A DNA stretch of 64,000 nt from Streptomyces sp. NBC_01445. GTDB lineage: Bacteria > Actinomycetota > Actinomycetes > Streptomycetales > Streptomycetaceae. Below the pieces are notes generated by a model. It did not search any database. It was given only the letters and a program-made list of their open reading frames with translations, and was not told where the DNA came from. Positions within the stretch are counted from its first letter, which is position 1; every line of letters begins with the position of its first letter. The stretch lies in the NCBI RefSeq assembly GCF_035918235.1, contig NZ_CP109485.1, positions 7,665,001 through 7,729,000 on the forward strand. The letters are read 5' to 3'. The translations under genes were made by a program, and so were the position numbers. This document shows, piece after piece, positions 28,872 to 36,481 of the stretch.

Positions 28872-29407
28872 GTCTGCCGGGGGCCGACGAACTGTTCCGT
28901 ACGACCGGGGGGATGGGGCTCCAGGCCTCCTCCCCGAGGCGCCCGGTCAACGGTGAGGCACGGGTGCCCGCGCCGGCGGGTGAGAGCGACGCCGTCGCCG
29001 CCGAGGAGAAGCAGCGCGGCGAGGGCGGTGAGAGCGCCGAACACGCGGCGGCGGACGACGAGTCGGGCGAGTCCCGCAGCCGTGCCACCGAGGGCGACAA
29101 GCCCGCGGGGCGCCGCCCGCCGCAGGGGCAGGAAGGTTCTGCCTCCGCGGGGTCGTCGCGCAAGCGCTCCCGGGCGGCCGCCAACCGGCGGCCCAGCGGG
29201 CGTGAGCGGCACGACGAGAAGATCACGGTGTATGTCTCCGCCGAGGAGCTGATGGACCTCGAGCACGCGCGCCTCGTGCTCCGCGGGGAGCACGGGCTCG
29301 CCGTGGACCGTGGCCGCATCGTCCGCGAAGCGGTCGCCGTCGTGCTGGCCGACCTCGAATCGCGCGGAGACGCGAGCATTCTCGTACGCCGACTGCGCGG
29401 GCGGTAG
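28856..29407 (+). CDS. disordered protein with C-terminal ribbon-helix-helix-like domain (183 aa)
   Basis: Residues 1-115 are polar and low-complexity (AAEEKQRGEGGESAEHAA, GSSRKRSRAAANRR). Residues about 119-168 read EKITVYVSAEELMDLEHARL followed by RGRIVREAVAVVLADLES, a strand-helix-helix pattern like CopG/ParG ribbon-helix-helix DNA-binding proteins. It is translationally coupled to parA (16-base overlap, GTG start) and 16 bases before scpA. A ParG-like adaptor binding DNA for the ParA-like ATPase is a reasonable hypothesis. The family match is my reading of the sequence and is not confirmed. Confidence 0.75.
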   Translation: MSRRVSLPGADELFRTTGGMGLQASSPRRPVNGEARVPAPAGESDAVAAEEKQRGEGGESAEHAAADDESGESRSRATEGDKPAGRRPPQGQEGSASAGSSRKRSRAAANRRPSGRERHDEKITVYVSAEELMDLEHARLVLRGEHGLAVDRGRIVREAVAVVLADLESRGDASILVRRLRGR

Positions 29408-29423
29408 CGATAACGTCCGCCTG

Positions 29424-30542
29424 ATGCCCGGATACGACGACGACTCCTCCACGCCCGGCCGGGGCGCGCGGCGACGCGCGCTGGGCCGGGGGCCGGGGAC
29501 GACGCGGCTGCCGGCACCGGAGCCGGAGCTTGTTCCTGAGCCGGAGCTTGTTCCTGAGCCGGAGCTTGTTCCTGAGCCGGATGCCGTCCCTGAGTCGGAA
29601 GTTCAGGAGCTTGCGGGTCCCGGCCCGGATCTGGAGATTCAGGAGCCCGCGGGCTCCGGCCCGGAACCGGAACTTGAGCAGCCTGTGCCCGATGACGGGC
29701 GGTTCAAGGTACGGCTGGCGAACTTCGAGGGGCCCTTCGATCTGCTCCTCCAGCTGATCTCCAAACACAAGCTGGACGTCACCGAGGTCGCCCTGTCCAA
29801 AGTGACCGACGAGTTCATGGTGCACATCCGCGCCATGGGGCCCGAGTGGGATCTCGACCAGACCACCGAGTTCCTCGTCGTCGCCGCCACGCTCCTCGAT
29901 CTCAAGGCCGCCCGGCTGCTGCCGACCGCCGAGGTCGAGGACGAGGCCGACCTCGCGCTCCTCGAAGCGCGTGACCTCCTGTTCGCCCGGCTGCTCCAGT
30001 ACCGCGCGTACAAGAAGATCGCCGACATCTTCAGCGAGCGGCTCGACGAGGAGGCGCGGCGCTATCCGCGGACCGTCGGTCTGGAGCCGCACCACGCCGA
30101 GCTGCTGCCGGAAGTCGTCATCAGCATCGGGGCGGAAGGATTCGCCCGGCTCGCAGTGAAGGCCATGCAGCCCAGGCCGAAGCCCCAGGTGTACGTCGAC
30201 CACATCCACGCCCCGCTGGTCAGCGTGCGCGAGCAGGCCGGGATCGTCGTGGCGCGGCTGCGGGAGCTGGGCGAGGCGAGTTTCCGGGTGCTGGTGGAGG
30301 ACACCGACGACACCCTGACCGTCGTGGCCCGCTTCTTGGCGCTCCTGGAGCTGTACCGGGAGAAGGCCGTGAGCCTGGAGCAGGAGGAGGCCCTGGGGGA
30401 GCTTCTCGTGCGCTGGACCGGCGGGGAGAGCGAGGGGGAGCCGACCGTCACGGACGAGTTCGACAGGCCTCCCGAGACGGCCGGCAAAGACGGTGGAGAG
30501 ACGAAGGCCGAGCGGGGCGGGGCGGAGGAGGAGCAGGCATGA
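29424..30542 (+). CDS. scpA: segregation and condensation protein A (372 aa)
   Basis: The kleisin subunit of the SMC-ScpAB condensin. The N-terminal kleisin region FKVRLANFEGPFDLLLQLI and KLDVTEVALSKVTDEFM bind the SMC neck; the C-terminal winged helix contains LTVVARFLALLELYREKAV. Residues 1-90 are a lineage extension rich in Pro/Glu with three perfect PELVPE repeats (34-51). The start is ATG 29424 (MPGYDDDSSTP). The stop overlaps scpB (ATGA), so expression is coupled. Acts in the cytosol in chromosome compaction and segregation. Confidence 0.95.
   Translation: MPGYDDDSSTPGRGARRRALGRGPGTTRLPAPEPELVPEPELVPEPELVPEPDAVPESEVQELAGPGPDLEIQEPAGSGPEPELEQPVPDDGRFKVRLANFEGPFDLLLQLISKHKLDVTEVALSKVTDEFMVHIRAMGPEWDLDQTTEFLVVAATLLDLKAARLLPTAEVEDEADLALLEARDLLFARLLQYRAYKKIADIFSERLDEEARRYPRTVGLEPHHAELLPEVVISIGAEGFARLAVKAMQPRPKPQVYVDHIHAPLVSVREQAGIVVARLRELGEASFRVLVEDTDDTLTVVARFLALLELYREKAVSLEQEEALGELLVRWTGGESEGEPTVTDEFDRPPETAGKDGGETKAERGGAEEEQA
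29523..29576 (+). repeat. three perfect 18-bp tandem repeats in scpA
   Basis: CCGGAGCTTGTTCCTGAG occurs three times head to tail, coding PELVPE each time in the N-terminal extension of ScpA. Third-position T in the GTT and CCT codons is unusual against the surrounding high-GC code, indicating recent duplication. Confidence 0.95.
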
Positions 30543-31192
30543 CGGGCATGAGCGGGCAGGAAGTCGTCGCCGGGGCCGACCGGGTCGCCGAGCTGGATCT
30601 CAGGCCGGCCCTGGAGGCCGTACTGATGGTCGTCGACGAGCCGGCGACCGAGGAGCACCTCGCGAAGATCCTGGACCGGCCCCGAAGGGCCGTGGCGGAC
30701 GCCCTGCGGGCGCTGGCGGACGAGTACACGGTTCAGGGCCGCGGCTTCGAGCTGAGGCTCGTGGCGGGCGGCTGGCGGTTCTACACCCGGCCGCAGTACG
30801 CGGCGGCCGTGGAGCGCTTCGTGCTCGACGGGCAGCAGGCCCGGCTCACCCAGGCTGCCCTGGAGACGCTCGCGGTCGTCGCGTACCGCCAGCCGGTCAG
30901 CCGCTCGCGGGTCTCCGCGGTGCGCGGGGTGAACTGTGACGGCGTGATGCGGACCCTCCTCCAGAGGGGCCTCGTGGAGGAGGCGGGCGCGGAACCCGAA
31001 ACAAGTGCGATCCTGTACAGGACGACGAACTACTTTCTGGAGCGGATGGGCCTGCGCGGCCTGGACGAGCTCCCGGAACTCGCGCCCTTCCTTCCGGAGG
31101 CGGACGCGATCGAGGCCGAGACGCAGGAAGGGGTCCCGTCGTTCGACCCGGACGCACCCGATGCGCCGGGTTACGAGGACGCAGACGACTAG
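30539..31192 (+). CDS. scpB: segregation and condensation protein B (217 aa)
   Basis: The KITE subunit of SMC-ScpAB. Two winged helices are visible: LRPALEAVLMVVDEPATEEHLAKIL and LTQAALETLAVVAYRQPVSRSRVSAVRGVNCDGVMRTLLQRGLV; the latter contains the family motif AxVAYxQPVxRxxIxxIRGV. An acidic tail (residues 190-217) ends the protein. The ATG start overlaps the scpA stop. Cotranscribed with parA, scpA and rluB. Confidence 0.95.
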   Translation: MTGMSGQEVVAGADRVAELDLRPALEAVLMVVDEPATEEHLAKILDRPRRAVADALRALADEYTVQGRGFELRLVAGGWRFYTRPQYAAAVERFVLDGQQARLTQAALETLAVVAYRQPVSRSRVSAVRGVNCDGVMRTLLQRGLVEEAGAEPETSAILYRTTNYFLERMGLRGLDELPELAPFLPEADAIEAETQEGVPSFDPDAPDAPGYEDADD

Positions 31193-31204
31193 ACGGAACT
31201 TTTG

Positions 31205-32425
31205 ATGCGAAGCAGCAGCAGCGGCAGGAACAGCAGCGGAAACAACGGCGGGAGCCGTGGTGGCAACAGCGGCGGCCGCGGCAGCAGTGGCGGCGGTGGC
31301 GGTCGCGGCGGCAGCACCGGCGGCGGTGGCCGCGGTGGCAGCGGCGGTGGCGGCGGTGCTCGCGGCGGCAGCACCGGCGGCGGTCGCGGGAACTACCGGG
31401 GTGCCGGCAACGACCGTGACGAGAAGCAGGGCCGGCCGAGCAAGCCGCGTCCCGAGGAGCGTCGCTACGACGTGAGCCCCGGCGACAGCGGCGGTGCCGG
31501 GCCGAGGAAGGGCCGGGGCGCGGCAGCGCGCGGCGGTGCCAAGGGCGGCCCCCGTGCCTCTCAGGGCACCGGTGCCCGCGGCAGCGGTCGCGGCGCCCCG
31601 TCGACCTCTCGGGAGTACGACGCCCGGCAGGAGGAGCGCAACCGCGACCGTTACGCGGGCAGGCCCACCGTCAAGACCCCCAAGACCTTCCCGGGCGCCG
31701 AGCAGGAGGGCGAGCGGCTCCAGAAGGTGCTCGCGCGGGCCGGTTACGGCTCCCGGCGCGCCTGCGAGGAGCTCGTCGAGCAGGCCAGGGTCGAGGTCAA
31801 CGGCCAGATCGTGCTCGAGCAGGGCCTGCGCGTCGACCCCGAGAAGGACGAGATCAAGGTCGACGGCCTGACCGTGGCCACGCAGTCGTACCAGTTCTTC
31901 GCGCTGAACAAGCCGGCCGGTGTCGTCTCCACCATGGAGGACCCCGACGGCCGCCAGTGCCTGGGCGACTACACGAACAACCGCGAGACGCGGCTGTTCC
32001 ACGTCGGGCGGCTCGACACCGAGACCGAGGGCATCATTCTGCTCACCAACCACGGAGAGCTGGCCCACCGCCTCACGCACCCCAAGTACGGCGTGAAGAA
32101 GACCTACCTCGCGCACATCGTGGGCCCGATCCCGCGCGACCTGGGCAAGCAGCTCAAGGACGGCATCCAGCTGGAGGACGGGTACGCGAAGGCGGACCAC
32201 TTCCGCGTCGTCGAGCAGACCGGCAAGAACTACCTCGTCGAGGTCACCCTGCACGAGGGCCGCAAGCACATCGTGCGGCGCATGCTCGCCGAGGCCGGGT
32301 TCCCGGTCGACAAGCTGGTGCGGGTGTCCTTCGGGCCGATCGCGCTGGGCGACCAGAAGTCGGGCTGGCTGCGGCGCCTGTCCAACACCGAGGTCGGCAT
32401 GCTGATGCAGGACGTCGACCTGTAA
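31205..32425 (+). CDS. rluB: 23S rRNA pseudouridine synthase B, with Gly/Ser/Arg-rich extension (406 aa)
   Basis: Isomerises a uridine of 23S rRNA helix 89 (U2605 in E. coli numbering) to pseudouridine. An S4 domain (RLQKVLARAGYGSRRACEEL) precedes the RsuA-type catalytic domain with the catalytic Asp in HVGRLDTETEG (about 266-276), NKPAGVVSTMEDP and HEGRKHIVRRML. Residues 1-155 are a glycine/serine/arginine-rich extension (RGGSTGGGGRGG), likely disordered and RNA-binding, absent from E. coli RluB. The start is ATG 31205; a TTG immediately before it would add one residue. Thirteen bases separate it from scpB. Confidence 0.93.
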   Translation: MRSSSSGRNSSGNNGGSRGGNSGGRGSSGGGGGRGGSTGGGGRGGSGGGGGARGGSTGGGRGNYRGAGNDRDEKQGRPSKPRPEERRYDVSPGDSGGAGPRKGRGAAARGGAKGGPRASQGTGARGSGRGAPSTSREYDARQEERNRDRYAGRPTVKTPKTFPGAEQEGERLQKVLARAGYGSRRACEELVEQARVEVNGQIVLEQGLRVDPEKDEIKVDGLTVATQSYQFFALNKPAGVVSTMEDPDGRQCLGDYTNNRETRLFHVGRLDTETEGIILLTNHGELAHRLTHPKYGVKKTYLAHIVGPIPRDLGKQLKDGIQLEDGYAKADHFRVVEQTGKNYLVEVTLHEGRKHIVRRMLAEAGFPVDKLVRVSFGPIALGDQKSGWLRRLSNTEVGMLMQDVDL

Positions 32426-32444
32426 GCGGTCTCCTGAAGCGCCC

Positions 32445-32474
32445 GAGCCCGCCGCTTCGGCGGTGCCTGGCTCT
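32445..32474 (+). terminator. weak terminator after rluB
   Basis: CCGCCG (32449-32454) pairs with CGGCGG (32458-32463) around CTT, extended by GAGC/GGCTC with bulges. No U-run follows. It probably limits read-through from rluB into the nrtR-like operon. Confidence 0.5.
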
Positions 32475-32503
32475 TGTGTGTGCCACCCCCCTCTCTTTAT
32501 AGT
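32474..32503 (+). promoter_or_regulatory. promoter of the nrtR-like/ADP-ribosylglycohydrolase operon
   Basis: TTGTGT (32474-32479) and TATAGT (32498-32503) with an 18-base spacer form a good streptomycete sigma-HrdB-type promoter; transcription would begin near 32510. The -10 lies in the centre of the long palindrome at 32483-32531, so a protein bound there would block the polymerase. Confidence 0.7.
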
Positions 32504-32531
32504 CGGTAAGACCATAAAGAGAGGGGGGTGG
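32483..32531. promoter_or_regulatory. 49-bp palindromic operator with perfect 18-bp arms
   Basis: Arms 32483-32500 (CCACCCCCCTCTCTTTAT) and 32514-32531 are perfect inverted repeats around a 13-base centre. The inner part reads TATaGTC-ggtaa-GACcATA, itself near-palindromic and suited to a dimeric winged-helix regulator such as the encoded NrtR-like protein. The left arm lies upstream of the inferred transcription start, so the element works as DNA rather than as an mRNA hairpin. The right arm includes the ribosome-binding purines (GAGGGG, 32521-32526). Confidence 0.8.
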
Positions 32532-32536
32532 TGTGC

Positions 32537-33262
32537 GTGCAGGGCTATGACAAGTACGCCTTCGAGCCCTTCGCCGTCACCGTCGATCTGGCCGTATTCA
32601 CGATCCGGGACGGCGCGCTGAGGGTGCTGCTGGTCGAGCGGGGACAGGACCCGTACGCGGGACGCCTGGCGCTGCCCGGCGGTTTCGTCCTGCCCGACGA
32701 GTCCGCGGAGACGGCGGCGGCGCGCGAACTGGCCGAGGAGACCGGCCTGTCCGACGTCACCGGACTGCACCTGGAACAGCTGCGCACCTACAGCGACCCG
32801 GACCGCGACCCCCGCATGCGGGTCGTCTCCGTCGCGTTCGCGGCCCTGGTGCCCGATCCGCCCGAGGTGCGCGGGGGCGGTGACGCCGCCCGCGCGGACT
32901 GGCTGCCGTACGGCACGGGCGCGTACGGCCCGCTCGCCTTCGACCACGACCGGATCCTCACCGACGCGCACGACCGCGTCGGCGCCGGCATCGAGAACAC
33001 CTGCCTGGCCACGGCCTTCTGCCCGCCCGAGTTCACCCTCGGCGAGCTGCGGGGTGTCTACGAAGCGGTGTGGGGCGCCGGCCTCGACCCCGCCAACTTC
33101 CGGCGCAAGGTCCTCGCCACCCCCGGCTTCGTCGAACCGGTGCACGGTGCCGCCCGGCTCACCGGCGGCCGCGGGAAACCCGCCGCGCTCTACAAGGCAG
33201 GGCCCGCCACCGCCCTGCACCCGCCCTTGCTCAGGCCCCCCGCGGAAGGACGACCCTCATGA
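32537..33262 (+). CDS. NrtR-like regulator: Nudix domain plus winged helix (241 aa)
   Basis: The N-terminal Nudix domain (about residues 10-150: FAVTVDLAVFTIRDGALRVLLVERG, LALPGGFVLPDESAETAAARELAEETGL) is followed by a C-terminal winged-helix-like domain (FTLGELRGVYEAVWGAGLDPANFRRKVLATPGFVEP). This is the NrtR architecture, in which ADP-ribose binding releases the regulator from DNA and controls NAD metabolism. The Nudix box E-x7-RELAEETGL is intact, so catalysis is possible. GTG 32537 is chosen as start, 10 bases after GAGGGG; GTGs at 32528 and 32531 sit inside the palindrome. The stop overlaps the next start (ATGA). No NAD-biosynthesis gene is adjacent; the likely targets are its own operon. 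Confidence 0.88.
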   Translation: MQGYDKYAFEPFAVTVDLAVFTIRDGALRVLLVERGQDPYAGRLALPGGFVLPDESAETAAARELAEETGLSDVTGLHLEQLRTYSDPDRDPRMRVVSVAFAALVPDPPEVRGGGDAARADWLPYGTGAYGPLAFDHDRILTDAHDRVGAGIENTCLATAFCPPEFTLGELRGVYEAVWGAGLDPANFRRKVLATPGFVEPVHGAARLTGGRGKPAALYKAGPATALHPPLLRPPAEGRPS

Positions 33263-34263
33263 CGAAGCGTGCGGCGACCGGCTCTCTCATAGGGCTCGCC
33301 CTGGGGGACGCGCTCGGCTTCCCGACCGAGTTCAACGACGTGCCGTCGATCCTCGCCAAGTGCGGGCCCTGGCGGCAGATGGCCCTGACCAGGCCCGCGA
33401 TCGTCAGCGACGACACCCAGATGACGCTCGCCCTCGGGCGCGGCCTGCGCACCTCGATGGACCGCGGCGTGCTCGCGCCGCTGCGCATGACGCGGCCCGT
33501 GCGCGAGGAGTTCATCGACTGGTACCAGTCGCCCGAGAACAATCGCGCCCCCGGCAACACCTGCCTCCAGGCCTGCGACCTCCTCACGCGCGGCAAGCCC
33601 TGGCAGGAGGCCAGCCGCATCGGGTCCAAGGGCTGCGGCGCCAACATGCGCGTCGCGCCGGTCGGCCTCGCCCCCGGCCTCAGCGACGAACAGCGCGCGG
33701 GCGCCGCCCAGTTGCAGTCCGGACTCACCCACGGCCACCCCACGGCCCTCGCCGCGTCCGACCTCACCGCGCACGCCGTCCACCTCCTCGCCCAGGGCGC
33801 GGAGCCGACAGGCCTCGTCGGGATGCTGCGCTCGTACGCGTACGAGAACCGGCAGAAGTACCACGAGGCCTGGCTCGGCGACCTGTGGGCGCACGCCGCC
33901 GATCCGGACCCGGAGCACTTCATCGCCCGCGGCTGGGACGACTGCCTGGCCGCGCTCGAACGGCTCCAGGCGGCGCTGGCCTCGCCGTCGCCCGAGACCG
34001 ACCCGTGCCTGGCCACCGGGGCGGGCTGGATCGCCGAGGAGGCGCTCGCCACCGGCCTGCTCTGCTTCCTGCTCTTCGTCGACGAACCCGTCACCGCCCT
34101 GCGCCGCGCCGCCTGTACCTCGGGCGACTCGGACTCGATCGCCTGCCTCACGGGGGCTTTCGCCGGGGCGTACCTGGGCGACGAGGTGTGGCCGGCGGAC
34201 TGGTCGGAACGGATCGAGTACCGGAGCGACCTGCTGTCGCTCGGCGCGCTCTGGGACGGTTGA
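33259..34263 (+). CDS. ADP-ribosylglycohydrolase family protein (334 aa)
   Basis: A DraG/ARH-like dinuclear-metal hydrolase expected to remove ADP-ribose from a macromolecule or small molecule. The N-terminal GSLIGLALGDALGFPTEF segment, first metal-site motif SDDTQMTLALG (Asp51, Asp52, Thr53), GCGANMRVAP and second metal-site motif SGDSDSIACLTGAFAGA (Asp290, Asp292) are all present, so the enzyme looks intact. The start is ATG 33259, overlapping the regulator gene's stop. Cotranscription with an ADP-ribose-sensing regulator and a nucleotidyltransferase gene suggests reversal of ADP-ribosylation, possibly of nucleic acid. Confidence 0.9.
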   Translation: MTKRAATGSLIGLALGDALGFPTEFNDVPSILAKCGPWRQMALTRPAIVSDDTQMTLALGRGLRTSMDRGVLAPLRMTRPVREEFIDWYQSPENNRAPGNTCLQACDLLTRGKPWQEASRIGSKGCGANMRVAPVGLAPGLSDEQRAGAAQLQSGLTHGHPTALAASDLTAHAVHLLAQGAEPTGLVGMLRSYAYENRQKYHEAWLGDLWAHAADPDPEHFIARGWDDCLAALERLQAALASPSPETDPCLATGAGWIAEEALATGLLCFLLFVDEPVTALRRAACTSGDSDSIACLTGAFAGAYLGDEVWPADWSERIEYRSDLLSLGALWDG

Positions 34264-34266
34264 TCG

Positions 34267-35082
34267 ATGACGACCGACGAAGCCACGACGACGTACGGGT
34301 CCCCGCCGGCGGGCGACACGGGCGCCCTGCGTGCCGCGGGCGTGCCCGACGCCGAGCTCGGGCGGATCGTCGCCGAGCAAGCCGACCCCCTGCTGTTCGC
34401 GACGGTCTCGGGGGCGCACCTCTACGGGTTTCCCTCCCGGGACTCCGACATCGACCTGCGCGGTGTCCATCTGCTGCCCGTCGAGGCGCTCGTCGGACTG
34501 CGCGAGCCGGAGGAGACCCGGACCCGGATGTGGGACACCGACGGTCTCGAGATGGACCTCGTCACCCATGACCTGCGCAAGTTCGTCCGCCTGCTCCTCC
34601 GGCGCAACGGTTACGTGCTGGAGCAGCTGCTCTCCCCGCTCGTCGTGCACACCACCGACGCCCACGCCGAACTCGCGGCGCTCGCGCCCGGTGTCCTCAC
34701 CCCGCACCACGCCCACCACTACCGGGGCTTCGCCAACACCCAGTGGCGCCTGTTCGACAGGACGCAGGAGCTCAAGCCGCTGCTGTACACGTTCCGGGCG
34801 CTGCTCACCGGCATCTTCCTGATGCGCACCGGTGAGGTGCAGGCTCATCTGCCCACGCTCCTGGGCGAGTTGGAGGCGCCCTCATATCTGCCGGAGCTGA
34901 TCGCGGCGAAGGCGGAGGCAGAGCACGGGGCGGCCGACGTCGGCCACGCGCGCGTGGCCGACGACATAGAGGCGCTGCACGCCGTCCTCGACGCCGCGCA
35001 GGAGGGCTCAGCGCTGCCGGACGCCCCGACCGTCCACGACGCCCTGCACGACCTCGTCGTACGGCTCCGGCTGAAGGGCTGA
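34267..35082 (+). CDS. RlaP-type (DUF2204/PF10127-like) nucleotidyltransferase, paralogue 1 (271 aa)
   Basis: A DNA polymerase beta-superfamily (MNT-fold) nucleotidyltransferase. The active-site pattern is SGAHLYGFPSRDSDIDLRGVHLLP, with glycine motif at 48-54 and metal-binding Asp61 and Asp63. The helical C-terminal part includes KPLLYTFRALLTGIFLMRTGEV. PF10127 proteins include RlaP, found near RNA ligases and in RNA-repair contexts. Start ATG 34267, 3 bases after the glycohydrolase stop, so same operon. Its last 75 bases overlap the convergent second paralogue. Confidence 0.85.
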   Translation: MTTDEATTTYGSPPAGDTGALRAAGVPDAELGRIVAEQADPLLFATVSGAHLYGFPSRDSDIDLRGVHLLPVEALVGLREPEETRTRMWDTDGLEMDLVTHDLRKFVRLLLRRNGYVLEQLLSPLVVHTTDAHAELAALAPGVLTPHHAHHYRGFANTQWRLFDRTQELKPLLYTFRALLTGIFLMRTGEVQAHLPTLLGELEAPSYLPELIAAKAEAEHGAADVGHARVADDIEALHAVLDAAQEGSALPDAPTVHDALHDLVVRLRLKG

Positions 35083-35754
35083 CGCCCGCCGGACCTCGAA
35101 CAGGAAGTCCGCCACCCGCGCCCGGTCCGGCTCGGCCGGCAGCGGGGTGCGGACGGCGGCCTCCTCCGCCTCGGCGCCCAGGCGCGCCATCCGGGCCACC
35201 ACGTCGTCCCAGGAAACCTCGCCCCGCTTCACCGCGAGCAGCGCCGCACGGTCATCACCCACGTCGAGGGTCAGCCGGCCGGTGCGGAGCAGATCGCGGC
35301 AGGAGGCGAGGAGCCGCAGCAGATGCATCGCGTGCTTCCAGCGCGGAGCGCCGTACTGGCGGACATCGGCGTCGAGCTTCTTGCGCTGGCCCAGCGCGTA
35401 GCCCGTGAACGTGGCGTGGACCTGCTGGGACAGGAACGCCTCACGCAGGTCGAGCAGTTCGCGACCGGTGTCGGTGACGTGCTCGACGAGCGGTGAGTGC
35501 AGGCACTCCAGGATGTTCGGATTGGCCCGCAGGGCGAGCTCGCAGAAGCGCTCAAGTTCCCAGGAGAACTGCTCGTCCGCCGGACCGTCGGCATGCGTCG
35601 GCGGCTTCTCGAACCGCCAGAACATCGGCGTCGGTGCCACGAAGACGCCCCGGCGGTCGGTGTCGCTGCCGTCCGTGGCCAGGCCGAACGCCCGCGACCC
35701 CATCACGCAGGAGTAGATCGTGTGGTCGCGTACCAGGTCGAGGGCCTCTGCCAT
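35008..35754 (-). CDS. RlaP-type nucleotidyltransferase, paralogue 2 (248 aa)
   Basis: A second MNT-fold nucleotidyltransferase: MGSRAFGLATDGSDTDRRGVFVAP carries the glycine motif and metal-binding Asp31 and Asp33. The middle helix ATFTGYALGQRKKLD and KHAMHLLRLLASCRDLLRTGRL correspond to the C-terminal part of paralogue 1, but overall identity is low. The start is ATG 35754 (MAEALDLVRDHTIYS). It runs against paralogue 1 with a 75-base tail-to-tail overlap. Probable partner in the same ADP-ribose/RNA-linked module; the substrate is unknown. Confidence 0.85.
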   Translation of the reverse strand: MAEALDLVRDHTIYSCVMGSRAFGLATDGSDTDRRGVFVAPTPMFWRFEKPPTHADGPADEQFSWELERFCELALRANPNILECLHSPLVEHVTDTGRELLDLREAFLSQQVHATFTGYALGQRKKLDADVRQYGAPRWKHAMHLLRLLASCRDLLRTGRLTLDVGDDRAALLAVKRGEVSWDDVVARMARLGAEAEEAAVRTPLPAEPDRARVADFLFEVRRASALQPEPYDEVVQGVVDGRGVRQR

Positions 35755-35934
35755 GGACGGAGCGTACGGGCTGCGCCCGGCCGGGACGGAGCGAATTTCC
35801 GGCGTCCGTGATCTTCGGGAGAGCGGGGGCCGCCTGAGTGGCGACCGAGTGTGGTTCGGGTCACATTGGCAGGGTTCGTGGACTCCAGAAGCGGGCCCAC
35901 GCAAGACTCCAAGAACCTCCCGAAAGGCGTGACC

Positions 35935-36351
35935 ATGGCGGGTAACAACGATCTGGGAAGCCTGCTCAGCGGCCTCCTCGGTGACAAGGCGGGCGGCTCG
36001 GCGGGCGGGGTCCTGACCTCGCTCCTGGCCGCGTTCGCCAAGAGCCAGGGCGGCTCGGCGGGCGGCAACTCGCTGGGCGGCCTCCTGGAGACACTCGCCA
36101 AGTCGGGCCTCGGCGGGCAGGCGCAGTCCTGGGTCGGCACCGGCTCGAACGAGCAGCTGACCCCGGACCAGGTCAAGGAGGCCCTGCCGGACGCCACGCT
36201 CCAGAAGGTGGCGGCCGAGTCGGGCGTCAGCCCGGACCAGGCGGCGCACGACATCGCGAGCGCCCTGCCCACGGCCGTCGACAAGCTGACCCCGCAGGGC
36301 GAGGTGCCGAGCGTCTCGCTCGACGAGCTGGTCAAGGCGCAGAAGCTCTGA
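35935..36351 (+). CDS. YidB-like DUF937 protein (138 aa)
   Basis: A small cytosolic protein with glycine-rich helices (LGSLLSGLLGDKAGGSAGG, GGLLETLAKSGLGGQAQSWVGTG) and the family segment NEQLTPDQVKEALPDATLQKVAAESGVSPDQAAHDIASALP. YidB/DUF937 proteins are widespread and of unknown function. The start is ATG 35935, 7 bases after GAAAGG. No operon partner: the next gene is 130 bases away. Confidence 0.85.
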   Translation: MAGNNDLGSLLSGLLGDKAGGSAGGVLTSLLAAFAKSQGGSAGGNSLGGLLETLAKSGLGGQAQSWVGTGSNEQLTPDQVKEALPDATLQKVAAESGVSPDQAAHDIASALPTAVDKLTPQGEVPSVSLDELVKAQKL

Positions 36352-36481
36352 GGCAGCGCACCGCATCGCACCCCAGCGCGGCGCCCCGTCTCGGCAGGCG
36401 GGCGCCGCGCGCCGGTGTCCGGGGGGCTGGCTAGGCTTGGCACCTCATCAGCCTGTACGTACGCGAGCAAGGAGCGACACC

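Noticed and set aside
32483..32531. The palindrome as an mRNA hairpin or transcription terminator of rluB
   Set aside because: A good -35/-10 pair places the transcript start inside it, so the left arm is not in the operon's mRNA; no U-run follows.
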